This document shows positions 36,145 through 48,075 of a stretch of 64,000 nucleotides of DNA, in pieces. Positions within the stretch are counted from its first letter, which is position 1. Each line of letters opens with the position of its first letter. Below the pieces are notes generated by a model. That model saw only the letters and a program-made list of their open reading frames with translations. It did no database searches and was not told the origin of the DNA. Both the position numbers and the translations under genes were made by a program. Origin of the DNA: Phorcus lineatus (lineage: Eukaryota > Mollusca > Gastropoda > Trochida > Trochidae); NCBI GenBank assembly GCA_921293015.1, contig OV121086.1, forward strand, positions 39,945,402 through 40,009,401, read 5' to 3'.

Positions 36145-36783
36145 CTAAAATGTTCAGATCTATTTCTTTGTGCGGATTCAATGTTTTCAATGTCATATTC
36201 TCAATGATAAACTGACAAGACACATCTATGTTTCAACTCATCAAAAAAATTCAAAATTTCCCATTTCCTTTACCTTTTGGATTTAAAATAAAACCCATTC
36301 CCCCTGAGAGTTACATATTCTATTTTAAAATTTCCAAATTCTCTTTTAGTTGGGCTTTGAACTTATCTTGACAAAACTATTTAGAATATCAAATTTCTCT
36401 TTCGGAATTTTGGTTTAATATATCAAATTTCTCCAATTTCATATTCTATGATGAATTTTGTAATTTTCTTTTGGTTCGGCTTCCAACTTATCTTGACTGA
36501 ACTTGACACATTATAGAGATGCTGTCGAAGTTTAGAAAACTAAGACAATTCTGAAGCCGAACCAAAACTGATCAATATTTCATTTAACAATATTCCATCT
36601 GGACTCAAATGTATTGAAATCTATTTCAAACTCAATAATTCAAAAACATCATTATATTCTTTTTAAATACTATTTATCAAAAATGAATTAAATTCACTTT
36701 TGGCTTGAAATTGAAATAACATCATTTTCTAAATTGATTGGCACATCTCAACAATCATGCATCTAGCAGGAATTCATTCGGTT

Positions 36784-37620
36784 GTATTGAAATCCATATC
36801 TTACTTCACAATAAAAAATATTTCTATATGTATATAATTTTACAAAAAGCCTTTGAATAAGTTTTTTCTCGGCTTTAATGTTTTTTTTTAAATTTCTGAA
36901 TTGATTGTCACATTTTGCTAGTCATTTTGCAGGATTTAAATGTATTTTTTTCATTTAAAATTTCAACTTGCCTGTTCCATTTAGTTTAGAAATGGCTTGC
37001 TTAAATCTTATTTCATCACAGTTCAAACTTTTTTAAAAACATTATGATTGACCTACAAAAATTATTTCAAATTTCGAAATTTCTAGTTTTAATTTTTTCC
37101 ATCATACATGTATATGATCATTTTTTTCTTATCAAAACTATGCATATTTTGCATTACCAAGGAAGTTAGAAACATGAAAATTTATATATTTTCTTTTATC
37201 AATTTAACTTTCTGTAATTTTTGGTATTGTTGCTCAATGAGGAACAAAATATAGATAATACTTTTCTAGTTTTAGAAATTTCCATTTTCTTTTAGCTTCT
37301 CTCTTTTTCCACATTCAAGATGTCAGTACCTACCTCTTTATGGTTAAAAACTTCAATCTAAAAAGTATTATGTAATCCTTTTCTGATTAAATAAAAAAGT
37401 ATAAAAGATGTTAACAAGAAACACTAGGTTACATTTTGAATGTACTATGTTTGAATTTTGAAAATATTAAGTTTTTTAAATGTCAAAGAATGTCCATTAC
37501 TTAATGATTAAGGAACGAGGATCGTTATTCAGATTGTTTTAGTACCTATAAGGAATCAGTATTATAGTTTACTACATAATCTAATGAAGGGAAAGATAAG
37601 TGATCGAAATTTATAGTGGT
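36784..37620. repeat. Decayed satellite 2 edge and AT-rich sequence
   Basis: Phrases such as TTGAAATCCATATC, CTCGGCTTTAATG and TTTTGCAGGATT keep the order of the monomer but are strongly diverged, fading out by about 37000. No gene is seen in the remainder. Confidence 0.5.
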
Positions 37621-37865
37621 GTCCAGAATGACCATGGTCTTTGTCCTGAATGACTATTGGCTGTGTCCAAAATGACTATGGTCTGTCTCCAGAATGACTA
37701 TGGGCTGTCTCCAGAATGACTATGGGCTGTCTCCAGAATGACTATGGGCTGTCTCCAGAATGACTATGGGCTGTCTCCAGAATGACTATGGGCTGTGTCC
37801 TGATTGACTATGGTCTGTGTCCTGATTGACTATGGTCTGTGTCCAGAATGACAGTGGTCTGCTTC
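37621..37865. repeat. 22 bp minisatellite, about 11 copies
   Basis: The unit is CTCCAGAATGACTATGGGCTGT. Central copies are identical and edge copies diverged (GTCCTGATTGACTATGGTCTGT). Confidence 0.95.
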
Positions 37866-38526
37866 AAAACGCATTTCCAGTGAAACAATTTGTGGTAATT
37901 TATTATTTTTGTATAAATACTCCTTACCGAAGTATTACTATTGTGAGATATTTTTTCATTTCTTTGAGTGATTGAAATGTAATTTAAATTGATTTATACA
38001 ATTTGATACTGACAACATTCTCTACTGACGTCGCATGAAGTTTGCTCACAATTGTGCGTACCGCTAAGGCCCTGTCTATAAGATCGTTACAGTTGTTCTA
38101 TGTTCTATGCTATTTACCTGTATGTATTTTTCAATTTACTTCGTATCTGCTAAATTACCAAGTTCGAAAGAATAAGAATAAGGAATAGATACTGTTTTGT
38201 GTTAGTTTACTGTTTTATAAACGATTTGAAAGTTACAGTTATCTTGCATTTTTCATATTGTTTATAACACAGTATGTAATGTATTATTTTTCATGAATCA
38301 AATGTATATTTTATTCATTTGAAGATTATCATTTGGAGACTATTATGATTATCAATTTTGCAAATGTGAAGATTGAAAAATATCTAGAAGAAAATTTTAT
38401 AGGCAGAACTATGCTCCCTTACAGTTTCAACATTTTTATATCTGGAAGTTACTTTCAATGAATTTCTGATCCGTTAAAATATCAAATTTGAAGCAATGGA
38501 GAATTGGTTTCATTTATTATTTTTTT

Positions 38527-38636
38527 CACTGGTTTATAAACGGTTTGAAAGTTAAACTGGTATAAGTTCTGGAGCTTGTAAACATAATTTATACATAAGT
38601 TTAACTTGTATTTTTCAAACTGTTTATAAGCCAGTG
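38527..38636. repeat. 110 bp palindromic element, copy 1
   Basis: CACTGGTTTATAAACGGTTT on the left is matched by the inverted AAACTGTTTATAAGCCAGTG on the right, with AAGTTAAACT / AAGTTTAACTT continuing inwards. It looks like a MITE or hairpin-forming core. Confidence 0.75.
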
Positions 38637-39702
38637 AAAAAAACCTCAGTAGGTAATGTAATATTTTTCATGAATCAAATGTATATTGTATTCATTTGAA
38701 GATTATCATTTGAAGACTAGTATGATTATCAATTGTGCAAATGTGAAGCAAGAAAAAATTAGATATTTTTAGGCAGAACTATGCCCCTAACAGTTCTGAA
38801 ACTTATTTTTACATTTGATAGTTATTTTTAATGTAATTTCAGATCCGTTAAAATATCAACTTTGAATTAATAGAGAACAGATTTCATTATGTATTTTTAA
38901 CTGTTTGTGGAATGCTTTGAAGGTTAAACTGGCATCAATACAGAAGCTTGTAAACTGAATTTAAAAAACCAATTTCATTTGCGCGTTTCAAAATATAACG
39001 TAGTGAAATCTTTTTTATAAATTATACTTATAGACAAATGAAACTGAAAATTATTTTTATTTTGCACAACTCATAAGAAATGATATTGAAATATTCACTA
39101 CTGTGAAATATTGTTTCATTTATCAGTTACTGAAATGAAAAATTATATCGATTTGTACAATTCGATATTGATAGTATTCTCTACAAACTTCAGTTTGCTT
39201 CCGAAGATGTCGTATGAAGTTTTCTCACAATTGTGTTTACTAATTAGGCCCTGTCTAAGATATTTACAGCTGTTCTAAAATGTTATTGAGCTGTATGTAT
39301 TTTTTCAATGTATTTAGTATCGGCTAAATTACCAAGTTTGAAGGAATAGATACCGTTTTGTCTTTGTTCACTGGTTTATTAGGAGCGTATTATGATTATG
39401 AATTGCGCAAATGTGAAGAATGAAAAATATCTAAAAAATCATTTTTAGGCAGAACTTTGCCCCCTTACAGTTGTAAAACTGTTATCTTTACATCTGATAG
39501 TCTTAGATGCAGGACTATGGTCCCCACCAGTTTCAACATTTTTATATCTGAAAGTTATTATCAATGAAATTCGGATCTGTTAAAATATCAACTTTGAATT
39601 AATGGAGAATTGGTTTCATTTAGTATTTTTTAAATTTTTTTCACTGGTTTACTCATTAGGTAATGAGGAAGGAATAAGGAATAAATAAGTTTTGTGTTTG
39701 TT

Positions 39703-39812
39703 CACTGGTTTATAAACGGTTTGAAAGTTAAACTGGTATAAAACCTGGAGCTTGTAAACGGAATTTATACATAAGTTTAATTTGTATTTTTCAAACTGGT
39801 TATAAGCCAGTG
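39703..39812. repeat. 110 bp palindromic element, copy 2
   Basis: Same ends (CACTGGTTTATAAACG and TTATAAGCCAGTG) and the same length as 38527-38636. Confidence 0.75.
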
Positions 39813-40548
39813 AAAAAACTCATTAGGTAATATTTCATTAAACATGAATGAAACGTATGTTAAGTTTATTCAAAGGTTATAAAAAAAGACCACTATGATT
39901 ATGACTTGTGCAAATTTGAAGATTAAAAAATATCAAGAACATAATTTGTAGGCAGAACTATGCCCCCTAACAGTTCTAAAATTGTTATTTTTACATCTGA
40001 TAAGTTACTTTCAACTTTATTTCGGATCTGTTAAAATATCAAGTTTAAATTAATAGAGAATAGATTTTGTTATTGTTTTTTTTTTTAATGTTTGGGGAAC
40101 GATTTGAAGGTTAAACTGGCATCAATACAGGAGCTTGTAAACTGAATTTTTTAAAAAAAACGATTTTATTTGCACTTTTCAGAATATAAGGCAGTGAAAT
40201 TGTTTATAAAATGTACTATTATATACAAATGAAATTGAAAATTACATTGTTTTGCACAACTCATAAGAAACGATATTGATAATATTCTCTACTGTGAGAT
40301 ATTGTTTCATTTATTAGAGTTACTGAAATGTAAAATTGTATTGATTTGTACAAATTGATATTGATAACATTCTCTACAAACTTCAGTTTGCTCCTGACGT
40401 CGCATGGAATTTGCTTTTAATTGTGGGTACGGCTAAGACCCTGTCTATAAGATCTTTACAGTTGTTCTAAAATGTTATTTACCTGTATGTATTTCACATT
40501 GGCTGAATTACCAAGCCTGAATTAATTCGGAATAGTTTTGTGTTTGTT

Positions 40549-40657
40549 CACTGGTATATAGACGGTTCGAAAGTTAAACTGGTATAAGTTCTGGAGCTTG
40601 TAAATAGAATTTAAATAGAGTTTAACTTGTATTTTTCAAACTGGTTATAAGCCAGTG
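40549..40657. repeat. 110 bp palindromic element, copy 3
   Basis: Left end CACTGGTATATAGACGG, right end GGTTATAAGCCAGTG; slightly degraded. Confidence 0.7.
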
Positions 40658-41322
40658 AAAAAACTCATCAGGTAATGTTTAATTTAACATGAATGAAACG
40701 TATGTTATGTTTATTCGAAGATTATCATTAAAAGACCTCTATAATTATGAATTGTGCAAAGATTGTGAAGATTAAAAAATATAAAAAAAGATCATTTTTA
40801 GGCAGAACTACAGTCCTTAACAGTTCTAACTCTGGTATGATATTCTCACTTCTGAATGGTCAATGTAATTTTGGATCATTGTAATCATCAATTTGGATCA
40901 GGTAAAGTTAATAAGAATAATATTCATGTATGATTCTATTTTGTCAATGTAAACGGTTTGAAAGTTTTACTGGTATCATCACTGAAGCTTGTAAACGGAA
41001 TTCAATGTAACGATTTCATTTGCACTTTTCAAACTATAAGGCAGTGACAAATTTATAAAATGATCTTTTAAAGATGAATGAAATGTAAAATTATATCAAT
41101 TTGTACGAATCGTAAGAAATGATATTGATCTATTCTCTACAACCTTCAGTTTGATGTCACATGAAGTTTGCTCACAATTGTGGGCCAGCTAAGACCCTGT
41201 CTTTAAGATCTTGACAGTTATTCTAAAATGTTATTTACCTTTATGTATTTTTCAATGTATTTCGTATCGGCTAATTTGCCAAGTATGAAAGAATAAGGAA
41301 TAAATAAGTTTTGTCTTTTTTT

Positions 41323-41432
41323 CATTTGTTTATAAACGGTTTGAAACTTAAACTGTTATAAAAGTTTGAGCTTGTATATGGAATTTGTACATAAGTTAAA
41401 CTTGCGTTTTTGAAACTGGTTATAAGCCAGGG
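41323..41432. repeat. 110 bp palindromic element, copy 4
   Basis: Left end CATTTGTTTATAAACGG, right end GGTTATAAGCCAGGG; both termini mutated. Confidence 0.65.
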
Positions 41433-41964
41433 AAAAACTCATAATGTAATGTATTATTATAAATGAATGAAACGTATGTATTCGAAGATTAGATAAGACC
41501 ATTACCATTATGAGTTTTGCAAATGTGAAGAAGTAAAAAATATCAAGTTGATAAAATAAATAAGATTAATATTTAGAGACGATTCTATTTTGTCAATGTA
41601 AACGGTTTAAAAGTGATACTGATATCAATAATGAAGCTTGTAAACAGAATTCAATCAAACGATTTCATTTGTCAGTGTCTGACAAAATTATAAAATGTAC
41701 TGATATAGACAAATAAAATGTAATCTTATATTTTTTGTACAACTCATAAGAGAGAGATATATAATTTTCCTTACAAACTTGAGTTTGCTCGTGACGTTGC
41801 ATGAAGTTTTCTCACAATTGTGTGTACGATTTAGGCCCTTTTTATAAGATATTTACAGCTGTTCTAAAATGTTATCTACATGTATGTATTCTTAAATTAT
41901 TTCGTATGTATCGTCTACATTACCCAGTTTGAAGTAATAAGGAGTAGTTTGTTTTGTGTTTGTT

Positions 41965-42074
41965 CACTGGTTTATAAACGGTTTGAAAGTTAAACTGGTA
42001 TAAAATCTGGAGCTTGTAAACGGAATTTATACATAAGTTTAACTTGCATTTTTCGAACTGTTTATAAGCCAGTG
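41965..42074. repeat. 110 bp palindromic element, copy 5
   Basis: Well-preserved ends CACTGGTTTATAAACGG and GTTTATAAGCCAGTG. Further decayed relatives lie near 38207-38273, 38900-39010, 40090-40200, 40925-41045, 41590-41690 and 42310. Confidence 0.75.
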
Positions 42075-42420
42075 AACAAACAAGATATATAATGTATCAT
42101 TATTTGTTTATTGTCTATTGAAGATTATCACGAACACTATCATCAAGATAGTGAATTGTGCAAAAGTGAAGTATAAAGAAAATATCAAAAAGATAATTTG
42201 TTTGTTGTTCCAACACTTTTATTTTGACATCTGGTTGTTACCTTCAATGTAATTTCGGAACCGTTAAAATATCAAGTTTGAATTTATAATGAATGTTTCA
42301 TTTTCAATTTGTTTACTGGTTAATAAACCGTTTGAAAGTAAAACCGAATGGAATGGATATATATTCATGTTCAATTTGATTTTGAGTTGAACAAATGTGA
42401 CGAATGAAAACTTTATTCAA

Positions 42421-43329
42421 AAGTTTAACAGAAAGGTTATGAATTCATGAATTAGCTTATGTTTAGTCTAATTCTAAGAATATCATTGTACACCATTATG
42501 CCTCTAATACAATCAATGACGTCACAAGTACAGTGACGTATTCGAGTTCGTCCTGTAGCAGTGTTAAGTTGGAAAGCAATAAACTGATTCAACCGTATAT
42601 TTTAATTTTTTATGTGCTGCATAATTAGAAGTAAGCTACTATGGTTATCTAAAAATGCTCACGCCGTTAATGGATTTGAAATTCCAATGTGATCGTGCAG
42701 CAATATTCACCATTGTATTTGAACTATAAATACTTAATAACAGAATAAAATGATGATTACGCTATCCGTCAGTGCTTCGTGGCGAGATGCTTGGATACTC
42801 ACTGATAATTGCTCATTGTCAGATCGAGAGGGATTTTTTTGCATAGAAGGTCGGTTCGATAATTCCTTCCATTTTAGCCACAATGGAATTTCTAACAATT
42901 AGCAAACTTCAACTACCAAACCATTTTACATCCCACTTATTTCAATCAATATTCATACGAACGTATCCATTAGAACTTGTTCTTCTGTGTAGAGGTCTGT
43001 AGTAAATTCTGTACTGGGTCACTTTATTTATCACACTATTCTCTCAGTAAGTTTGCAATATGGATAAACCTTGAACAATTCTTTGAAACCTCAACGACGA
43101 TAATCTTATAACGATAGATGGTAGTACTGTATTTGTATATCCAAGATTTTTAACATTTTAATCGAATATTGTCAACTGTGTAAAAAACAATTATCTAAAG
43201 AATATATATGCATAGCGAAGTGAGAGCGTTGTTAGGTGTCAGATTAATGGAAGTATCCGGGCCTCCTTTCACAAAGCAACCTTTACTAAGGTTGTACTAA
43301 GACCACTAGTGTTCGTTTAAAAATTCGTC
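42421..43329. other. Unique AT-rich stretch
   Basis: No gene recognised. GGGCCTCCTTTCACAAAGC near 43260 is the kind of phrase that begins dispersed repeats in mollusc genomes, but its extent cannot be set. Confidence 0.4.
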
Positions 43330-43565
43330 TCTATGAATTGGTTTGAATATCACCAGGGGCTCGGCAACTTTGTCTACAGTAGAGAATGTCAGCGTAGTAC
43401 CGTCCATGATTCGCGACTTCCAGCTGTTGCTCGCAGGTTTCACCGCAATGCATACTCAAAATAGTGTTGCAGGCTTTCTCCCTGCACTAATACTAGCAGC
43501 CACGATATAAGTGAAATAATCTTGAAAGCGGCGTTAAACCCATATCACCAAAGTTACCTTTGTGA
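43330..43565 (+). mobile_element. Probable tRNA-type SINE (3' part)
   Basis: The sequence GCAGCCACGATATAAGTG, AAATAATCTTGAAAGCGG and CGTTAAACCC near 43497-43542 matches my recollection of the conserved 3' end of abundant mollusc SINEs (…CACGATATAACTG… AAAGCGGCGTTAAACCC). The 5' tRNA-like head and target duplications are not clear, so the left boundary is approximate. The AAGGGACGTAACTCCG phrase at 43609 is also of repeat type. Confidence 0.45.
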
Positions 43566-43880
43566 CTAACGATCACCTTAAGGCTTTGAGAAAAAGTTTT
43601 GGAATAAAGGGACGTAACTCCGCGATGACAATCAACATAACAGTCATCAAAGGGCGAACGTTCATAAACGTAAACTGTAAACTTTAAAATAAATAATTAT
43701 AATAACTTTTATCTGAGTCTTAGGATTGCAACTGCAGAAAGGTCGCTTTGATAAGCTCGAGAGGGGGGTTGTTCAAGGATGTAAATACCATCATGTAATT
43801 GATTTTGTGATTTAGTAAATTCCTAGCATGTCTTTCGCTTCAGCTGGGTTTGCGAAGCTCGTAGGGGAAAAGCTTGAATC

Positions 43881-43977
43881 GGAGGGGGTTTGAATTGAGG
43901 GAAGGGGGTGGGGTTTGAATTGAGGGAAGGGGGTGGGGTTTGAATTGTGGGGAGAGGGAGGGGAGGGGAGGGTAGTT
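43881..43977. repeat. G-rich 26 bp repeat with quadruplex potential
   Basis: Three to four imperfect copies of GTTTGAATTGAGGGAAGGGG followed by GTGGGG run into a GGGGAGAGGGAGGGGAGGGG tract. There are many runs of three or more G on the plus strand. The Pro-rich minus-strand frames over this stretch are composition artefacts. Confidence 0.75.
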
Positions 43978-45598
43978 GGCAGAAGTGAGTTGAGGGGATT
44001 GATGGATTGCAGAGGGGTTGATTCGGCACCACGGGAAATAACATAAAACAACAAAACAGATATCACATGCCGTTGTTAATACATTCTCGCGGTATTTCAT
44101 TCACGCGTCGGAAAGACCCACTGTCAGCCTCTTGTTATTAAATTTAAAAAGACAATGAAAGTTCCTCAGAAATACAACATCTTTAATTTGCAGTAGAGCA
44201 TGCTATATTCAATGATTATAAATTACAAACAAAATATCTGCAATCATTTCTGGTGAGATTAAAATACACAAGCACGTGCAAAGCAAGTCATTCATGGCAA
44301 GCTACTTTACACGGAAAAAGGTGAGTATTTCTGCTGATGTGGTGTCCGACACCGATTTAAAAACAAATCCTTGATTTTCATAACATATCATTTACTTTTG
44401 ATACGAATGTAAATATCATATAATGGTGATATAAAATCAAAACTTCTCAACATTCCATGTCCAAAAGACATATGTATGACAAATAGTGATTTTTCATGAA
44501 AATCTAAAACAGCCTTATAAATGCGAAGAGGTGTAGATATCACGTCCAATATACATGGATACCAGTTATATAACCTAGCAAACGCTATCAACTCCTAACA
44601 ACCCTCCTGGCTGTTTCAGATAAGTCTCCAAAATTACGTTTGACTATTTGACGCGCGCCACTGTCCGGTTTTCGATCATGATTGAGACTTTCTATTTTCA
44701 TATTGTCTCTGTAAAAACCCAATAAGCTTTAAAATGTGTATTTTTGGCAAGAGTCGGTACTTCGCGATCAAATGACACCATTGATTAAGTTTGGCATATA
44801 TGACTCCAAAAACTCACGGAGTGGCTCTTTAAACAACTAACTGATTTACTGCGACATAAAACTGCATTATCTTCAAAGGGTCAAACATCTCATTATTAGA
44901 TTATCCATTGTCATAAAAGACATTATCACTTATCAAGTAAAGACAGCATGCGGCTTTTTTAAGTGTCAACGAGTACCTATTACTCATTTCAGTTAGAGAG
45001 AGTAGGTTCGCAGAGCTTGATAAAGCATTCTATATTGGTTTAAGGACTCGTTCTAAGATTGTCCAACAATTGGAAATTTGTTTTACTTTTTGTTAATTCA
45101 CTTTTATTCCCATAGAAAGTGCCTTAACATATGAGTGTGACGATTAATTATGCCTCAAATTAAAGTATTGTTCATGTAATTTGGTTTTCGTTTCAACGTC
45201 AATAGAATAACTTCAGCAAAACAGTCAATGTGCGAAATAGCCATTCTTGAACCCTTTTTGGGATCGTCTGGTCTGTAGTGCAAAATTAATTTTTTTTTCC
45301 GTATTGATATTTAGGGGTCACAATTTTGAAATTTCGATTTCGTTAAATTTCAAATAAAATGTTCCATATCGACTCTCTGAGATTAAAATCAACATAATCA
45401 CACTGACTTTGTGCGAAGGAACAAACGTGATTACTTTTTAAAGAAGTTTATAACTTATAACGGATTTTATGGAGAAAAATGAAAATAAGTGTTTTCGGAA
45501 TTTTGACCCCTGGTCACTTCAATGACCTGTCAAAACTGCTACGGGTAATTGTGGGATACGATAAAATCTATATATACAATACACTTTCATTTGTTAAA
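43978..45598. other. Non-coding stretch
   Basis: Mixed AT-rich sequence with no supported gene, RNA or repeat. Confidence 0.5.
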
Positions 45599-45740
45599 GC
45601 ATTAACTGCCTAGAGAGCCCTACTTTGTAAAGCCAATAAACTATCATTTGTAGGAGCATTAACTGCCTAGAGAGCCCTACCTTGTAAAGCCAATACACTA
45701 TCATTTGCCGGAGCATTAACTGCCTAGAGAGCCCTACCCA
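45599..45740. repeat. 57 bp tandem repeat, 2.5 copies
   Basis: GCATTAACTGCCTAGAGAGC starts at 45599, 45656 and 45713. The intervening part contains TTGTAAAGCCAATAMACTAT. Confidence 0.9.
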
Positions 45741-46973
45741 AAGAGTAAGAGTTGAGTGTCAAAATGTCGTTGTTGCTAGGATAATTTAACATTTTTAAAG
45801 TTGACACTTCAAAAGTAGTCTGAATAAAAGTGTAAATGTTACGTCATGTACATGCGAACGAAATTTGTAGATTTGCTACTAGATCCACTTCTCCCCCGTA
45901 CAGATATATCTGCGTGGATGGGTATCCACCCTCAAATCTTATTTTCGTTTTTCCTCCAGAATTTTATCCATATATCTACATCCATGTTTATGACAATGGA
46001 GACTTTAATGCGTCAAATTGAACTATTTACATTTATAAATGATAAAAATTGCAGGCCATAATCTTACATCTTACATTCTCTTTGCCCCACCACCCACCTG
46101 TTGCTACGGGCCTCATATAGACAAATAAATATGAATTGGTAGCACATGATGTGTGCATTTGTGCGCCCTTGTGAAACGTATTACACGAGGCATGTGTCTT
46201 TAAACGGGGGGATGGTTCTTTCCCTTCGCCGAAACCAATTACTTTTAATACTCGCTTGTTTAATAAATTACACATTGTTTGATCACAACATCGCTTGCTG
46301 ATTGACGTCACATGGCGTCACTATCGTTGAGCAAGACATCACTATGTTAGCAGCGCGGCAGCAGTTGTTATCTTGGAGATTTTCTTGCTTTTTCTTTTAC
46401 ATATTTCGGCGGGTAATATATGAATTACTAAACGCTGTCCCGTTTAATTTGATTTGTAATGCGTGAGTATTATCGGTATCTTAATCGGTTTCGCTCGTTA
46501 AATACCAAACCACCCGCTCGTTTCATTAAAATGTTATTAAACAGGAATCGTTTTTACTCTCTTTGTAGCGCAGGATAGCACGGAAAACTCATCTTGAATG
46601 TTTGATCTTGATGCGCCAATAGAGGATTGAGGTGAACCATTAACACAGTGTCTTTCGAGTTAACGGCTCATAACGACTAACAACCGCTACATTTAACACA
46701 TGACTGAAATAACACCATTACACTAGCAAGCGAAAGTTTTCAAAATATCATTCTACTTTGGCCGGGGATATTATTTTCATTATCAAGTTGCATATTTGAC
46801 TGAAATATTCCCTTTGTAACAAAGAACACAACACATGCAACCCACAGTTTGTTTATGCAGACATCTCCCTAGCATAATCTCGTTCACTTCGACAGTGTTA
46901 ACCATCCGTTTTGTTTGTGACAATCTCTCAATGTACAGTCAAGTGTCAGACTCGGTTCAAAGCCTGCGTCGTG
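45741..46973. other. Non-coding stretch
   Basis: No gene supported. TTGACGTCACATGGCGTCAC at 46302-46321 contains a full CRE-type TGACGTCA palindrome. Small frames at 45836-46061 and 46033-46311 show no recognisable features. Confidence 0.4.
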
Positions 46974-47093
46974 ATGCAAACGTTAATTAAAGTCACTGAA
47001 ACGCCATTGATTGAATCATTTGGGAGGTGGGCATTTTTCATAATTTGTTTGTTTTGTACGATTTTGATTAAAGACGTGACTGGATTACCTGTA
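46974..47093 (+). CDS. Weak candidate first exon with a signal-anchor segment
   Basis: ATG at 46974 opens 40 codons containing a hydrophobic stretch, WAFFIICLFCTILI (residues 19-32), followed by KDVTGLPV and then a strong donor, GTA|GTAAGTAAA at 47094, in phase 0. That is the pattern of a first coding exon of a secreted or membrane protein. An upstream in-frame ATG at 46911 is possible. No second exon can be found downstream, because the LINE follows at once. A chance match is quite possible. Confidence 0.2.
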
Positions 47094-47188
47094 GTAAGTA
47101 AAAATCATATTTAATAATTCCATTCGAAACGTTTTGCTATTGATATGAATTAATGATGTCATTTAATTTGGTTTGACCTTTGAACCCT

Positions 47189-47211
47189 AAAATAATAATA
47201 ATAATAATAAG
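47189..47211. repeat. (ATA)n microsatellite tail of the LINE
   Basis: AATAATAATAATAATAATAAG on the plus strand, directly beside the LINE 3' end. Such simple tails are normal for L2-like elements. Confidence 0.85.
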
Positions 47212-47271
47212 TAGTCTTGTATTGCGCCAAAATACTCGAATCACGCAAATGTGGTTGCTCGTGGCGCAGCT

Positions 47272-48075
47272 TTACACATGGTGGTATTTGTGGAACAAGT
47301 GAGTCTTGAGCTCTGACTGAAATGTGTCTAGGGATGGTGCTTTCTTCAGAGCTAACGGCAAAGAATTCCACAGTGAGGCAGAAGTGAACGAGAAAGACCG
47401 ATGTCCATAAGTTTTCAAACGAGCTTTAGGAGGGACAAGCTGGGAGTTGAAGGTAGATCTGAGTGTTCTAGTAGGATGATACTCTTCAATAAGGTAAGAC
47501 AGATAGGGTGGAGCTGTGTTCTGCATACACTTGAAAGTCAAACTGAGGATTTTATACTCAACTCTCGCTTGGATGGGCAACCAATGTAGCTTGATCAGAA
47601 CTGGTGAAATATGAGATCTTTTCTTGGTTTTGCTGATGAGCCTTGCTGATGCGTTTTGCACACGTTGGAGTTTGGAGATGAGGTCCTGACGAGCATTCCC
47701 CAGGAGACTATGATAATAACTCATGAGAATGAGTGATCTGACAAGATGGTGAGCGGCTTCAAACGTTATTAGATGACGGATAGAGGCAATGCTTCGTAAA
47801 TGGTAGTAACAGGTCCTACTCAGGGTGTTCACATGAAACTCCATTGACAAATTTGAATCAAACATGACACCTAGATTTTTCACTGTAGGACTGAAGGCAA
47901 TTTGTGATTGGTCTACCAAGACGGAATTGAGCTTGACCTTGGCTCTGTTGGTTGCCGAGCCAGCAAGCAGTACGTCGGTTTTGCTGTCATTCAGCTTAAG
48001 CTTACTTTTTGTCATCCATTTTTCCACAGACAAGATGCACCCTTCCATTTGTTGGATAGCTTCATTAGGATCTTG
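47272..48075 (-). pseudogene. LINE reverse transcriptase, thumb and C-terminal fragment
   Basis: Continuation of the preceding frame after the frameshift. DPNEAIQQMEGCILSVEKWM is followed by KSKLKLNDSKTDVLLAG (typical of the segment after motif C), NLGVMFDSNLSM, RVQNASARLI, LHWLPIQARVEYKILSL, and SLWNSLPLALKKAPSLDTF near the end. The stop is at 47272. The order and spacing match L2/CR1-like LINE C-termini. Apart from the frameshift the two frames are long and clean, suggesting a fairly young copy. Confidence 0.88.

Larger units (their letters stand above)
25073..36783. repeat. Satellite 2: ~647 bp AT-rich tandem array, about 18 units
   Basis: Anchoring on CTAAAATGTTCAGATC, units start at 25076, 25630, 26281, 26931, 27578, 28225, 28872, 29520, 30167, 30814, 31465, 32115, 32762, 33409, 34056 and 34852. 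A diverged unit starts near 35500 and another at 36145. Spacings are 647-651 bp, apart from 554 for the first unit (lacks an inverted repeat) and 796 for the unit at 34056 (a ~149 bp internal duplication). It is unrelated in sequence to satellite 1 and has no long open frame on either strand. Confidence 0.97.
37866..42420. repeat. Degenerate long tandem block, about 5 units of 0.64-1.2 kb
   Basis: Blocks recur in the same order: GACGTCGCATGAAGTTTGC (38028, then ~39203, 40396, 41154, 41793), AAGRCCCTGTCTATAAGATC (~38068, 39247, 40434, 41193, 41834), a ~110 bp palindrome, and GGCAGAACTATGCCCC. Spacing shrinks from about 1,180 to 640 bp through deletions. Units are clearly older and more diverged than either satellite. 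No coding frame was found. Confidence 0.8.

Noticed and set aside
37621..37865. CRISPR-like regularly spaced repeat
   Set aside because: Units are contiguous 22 bp tandem copies without variable spacers, and the DNA is eukaryotic.
43812..44100. Pro-rich minus-strand proteins
   Set aside because: They are translations of the G-rich 26 bp repeat in three frames.
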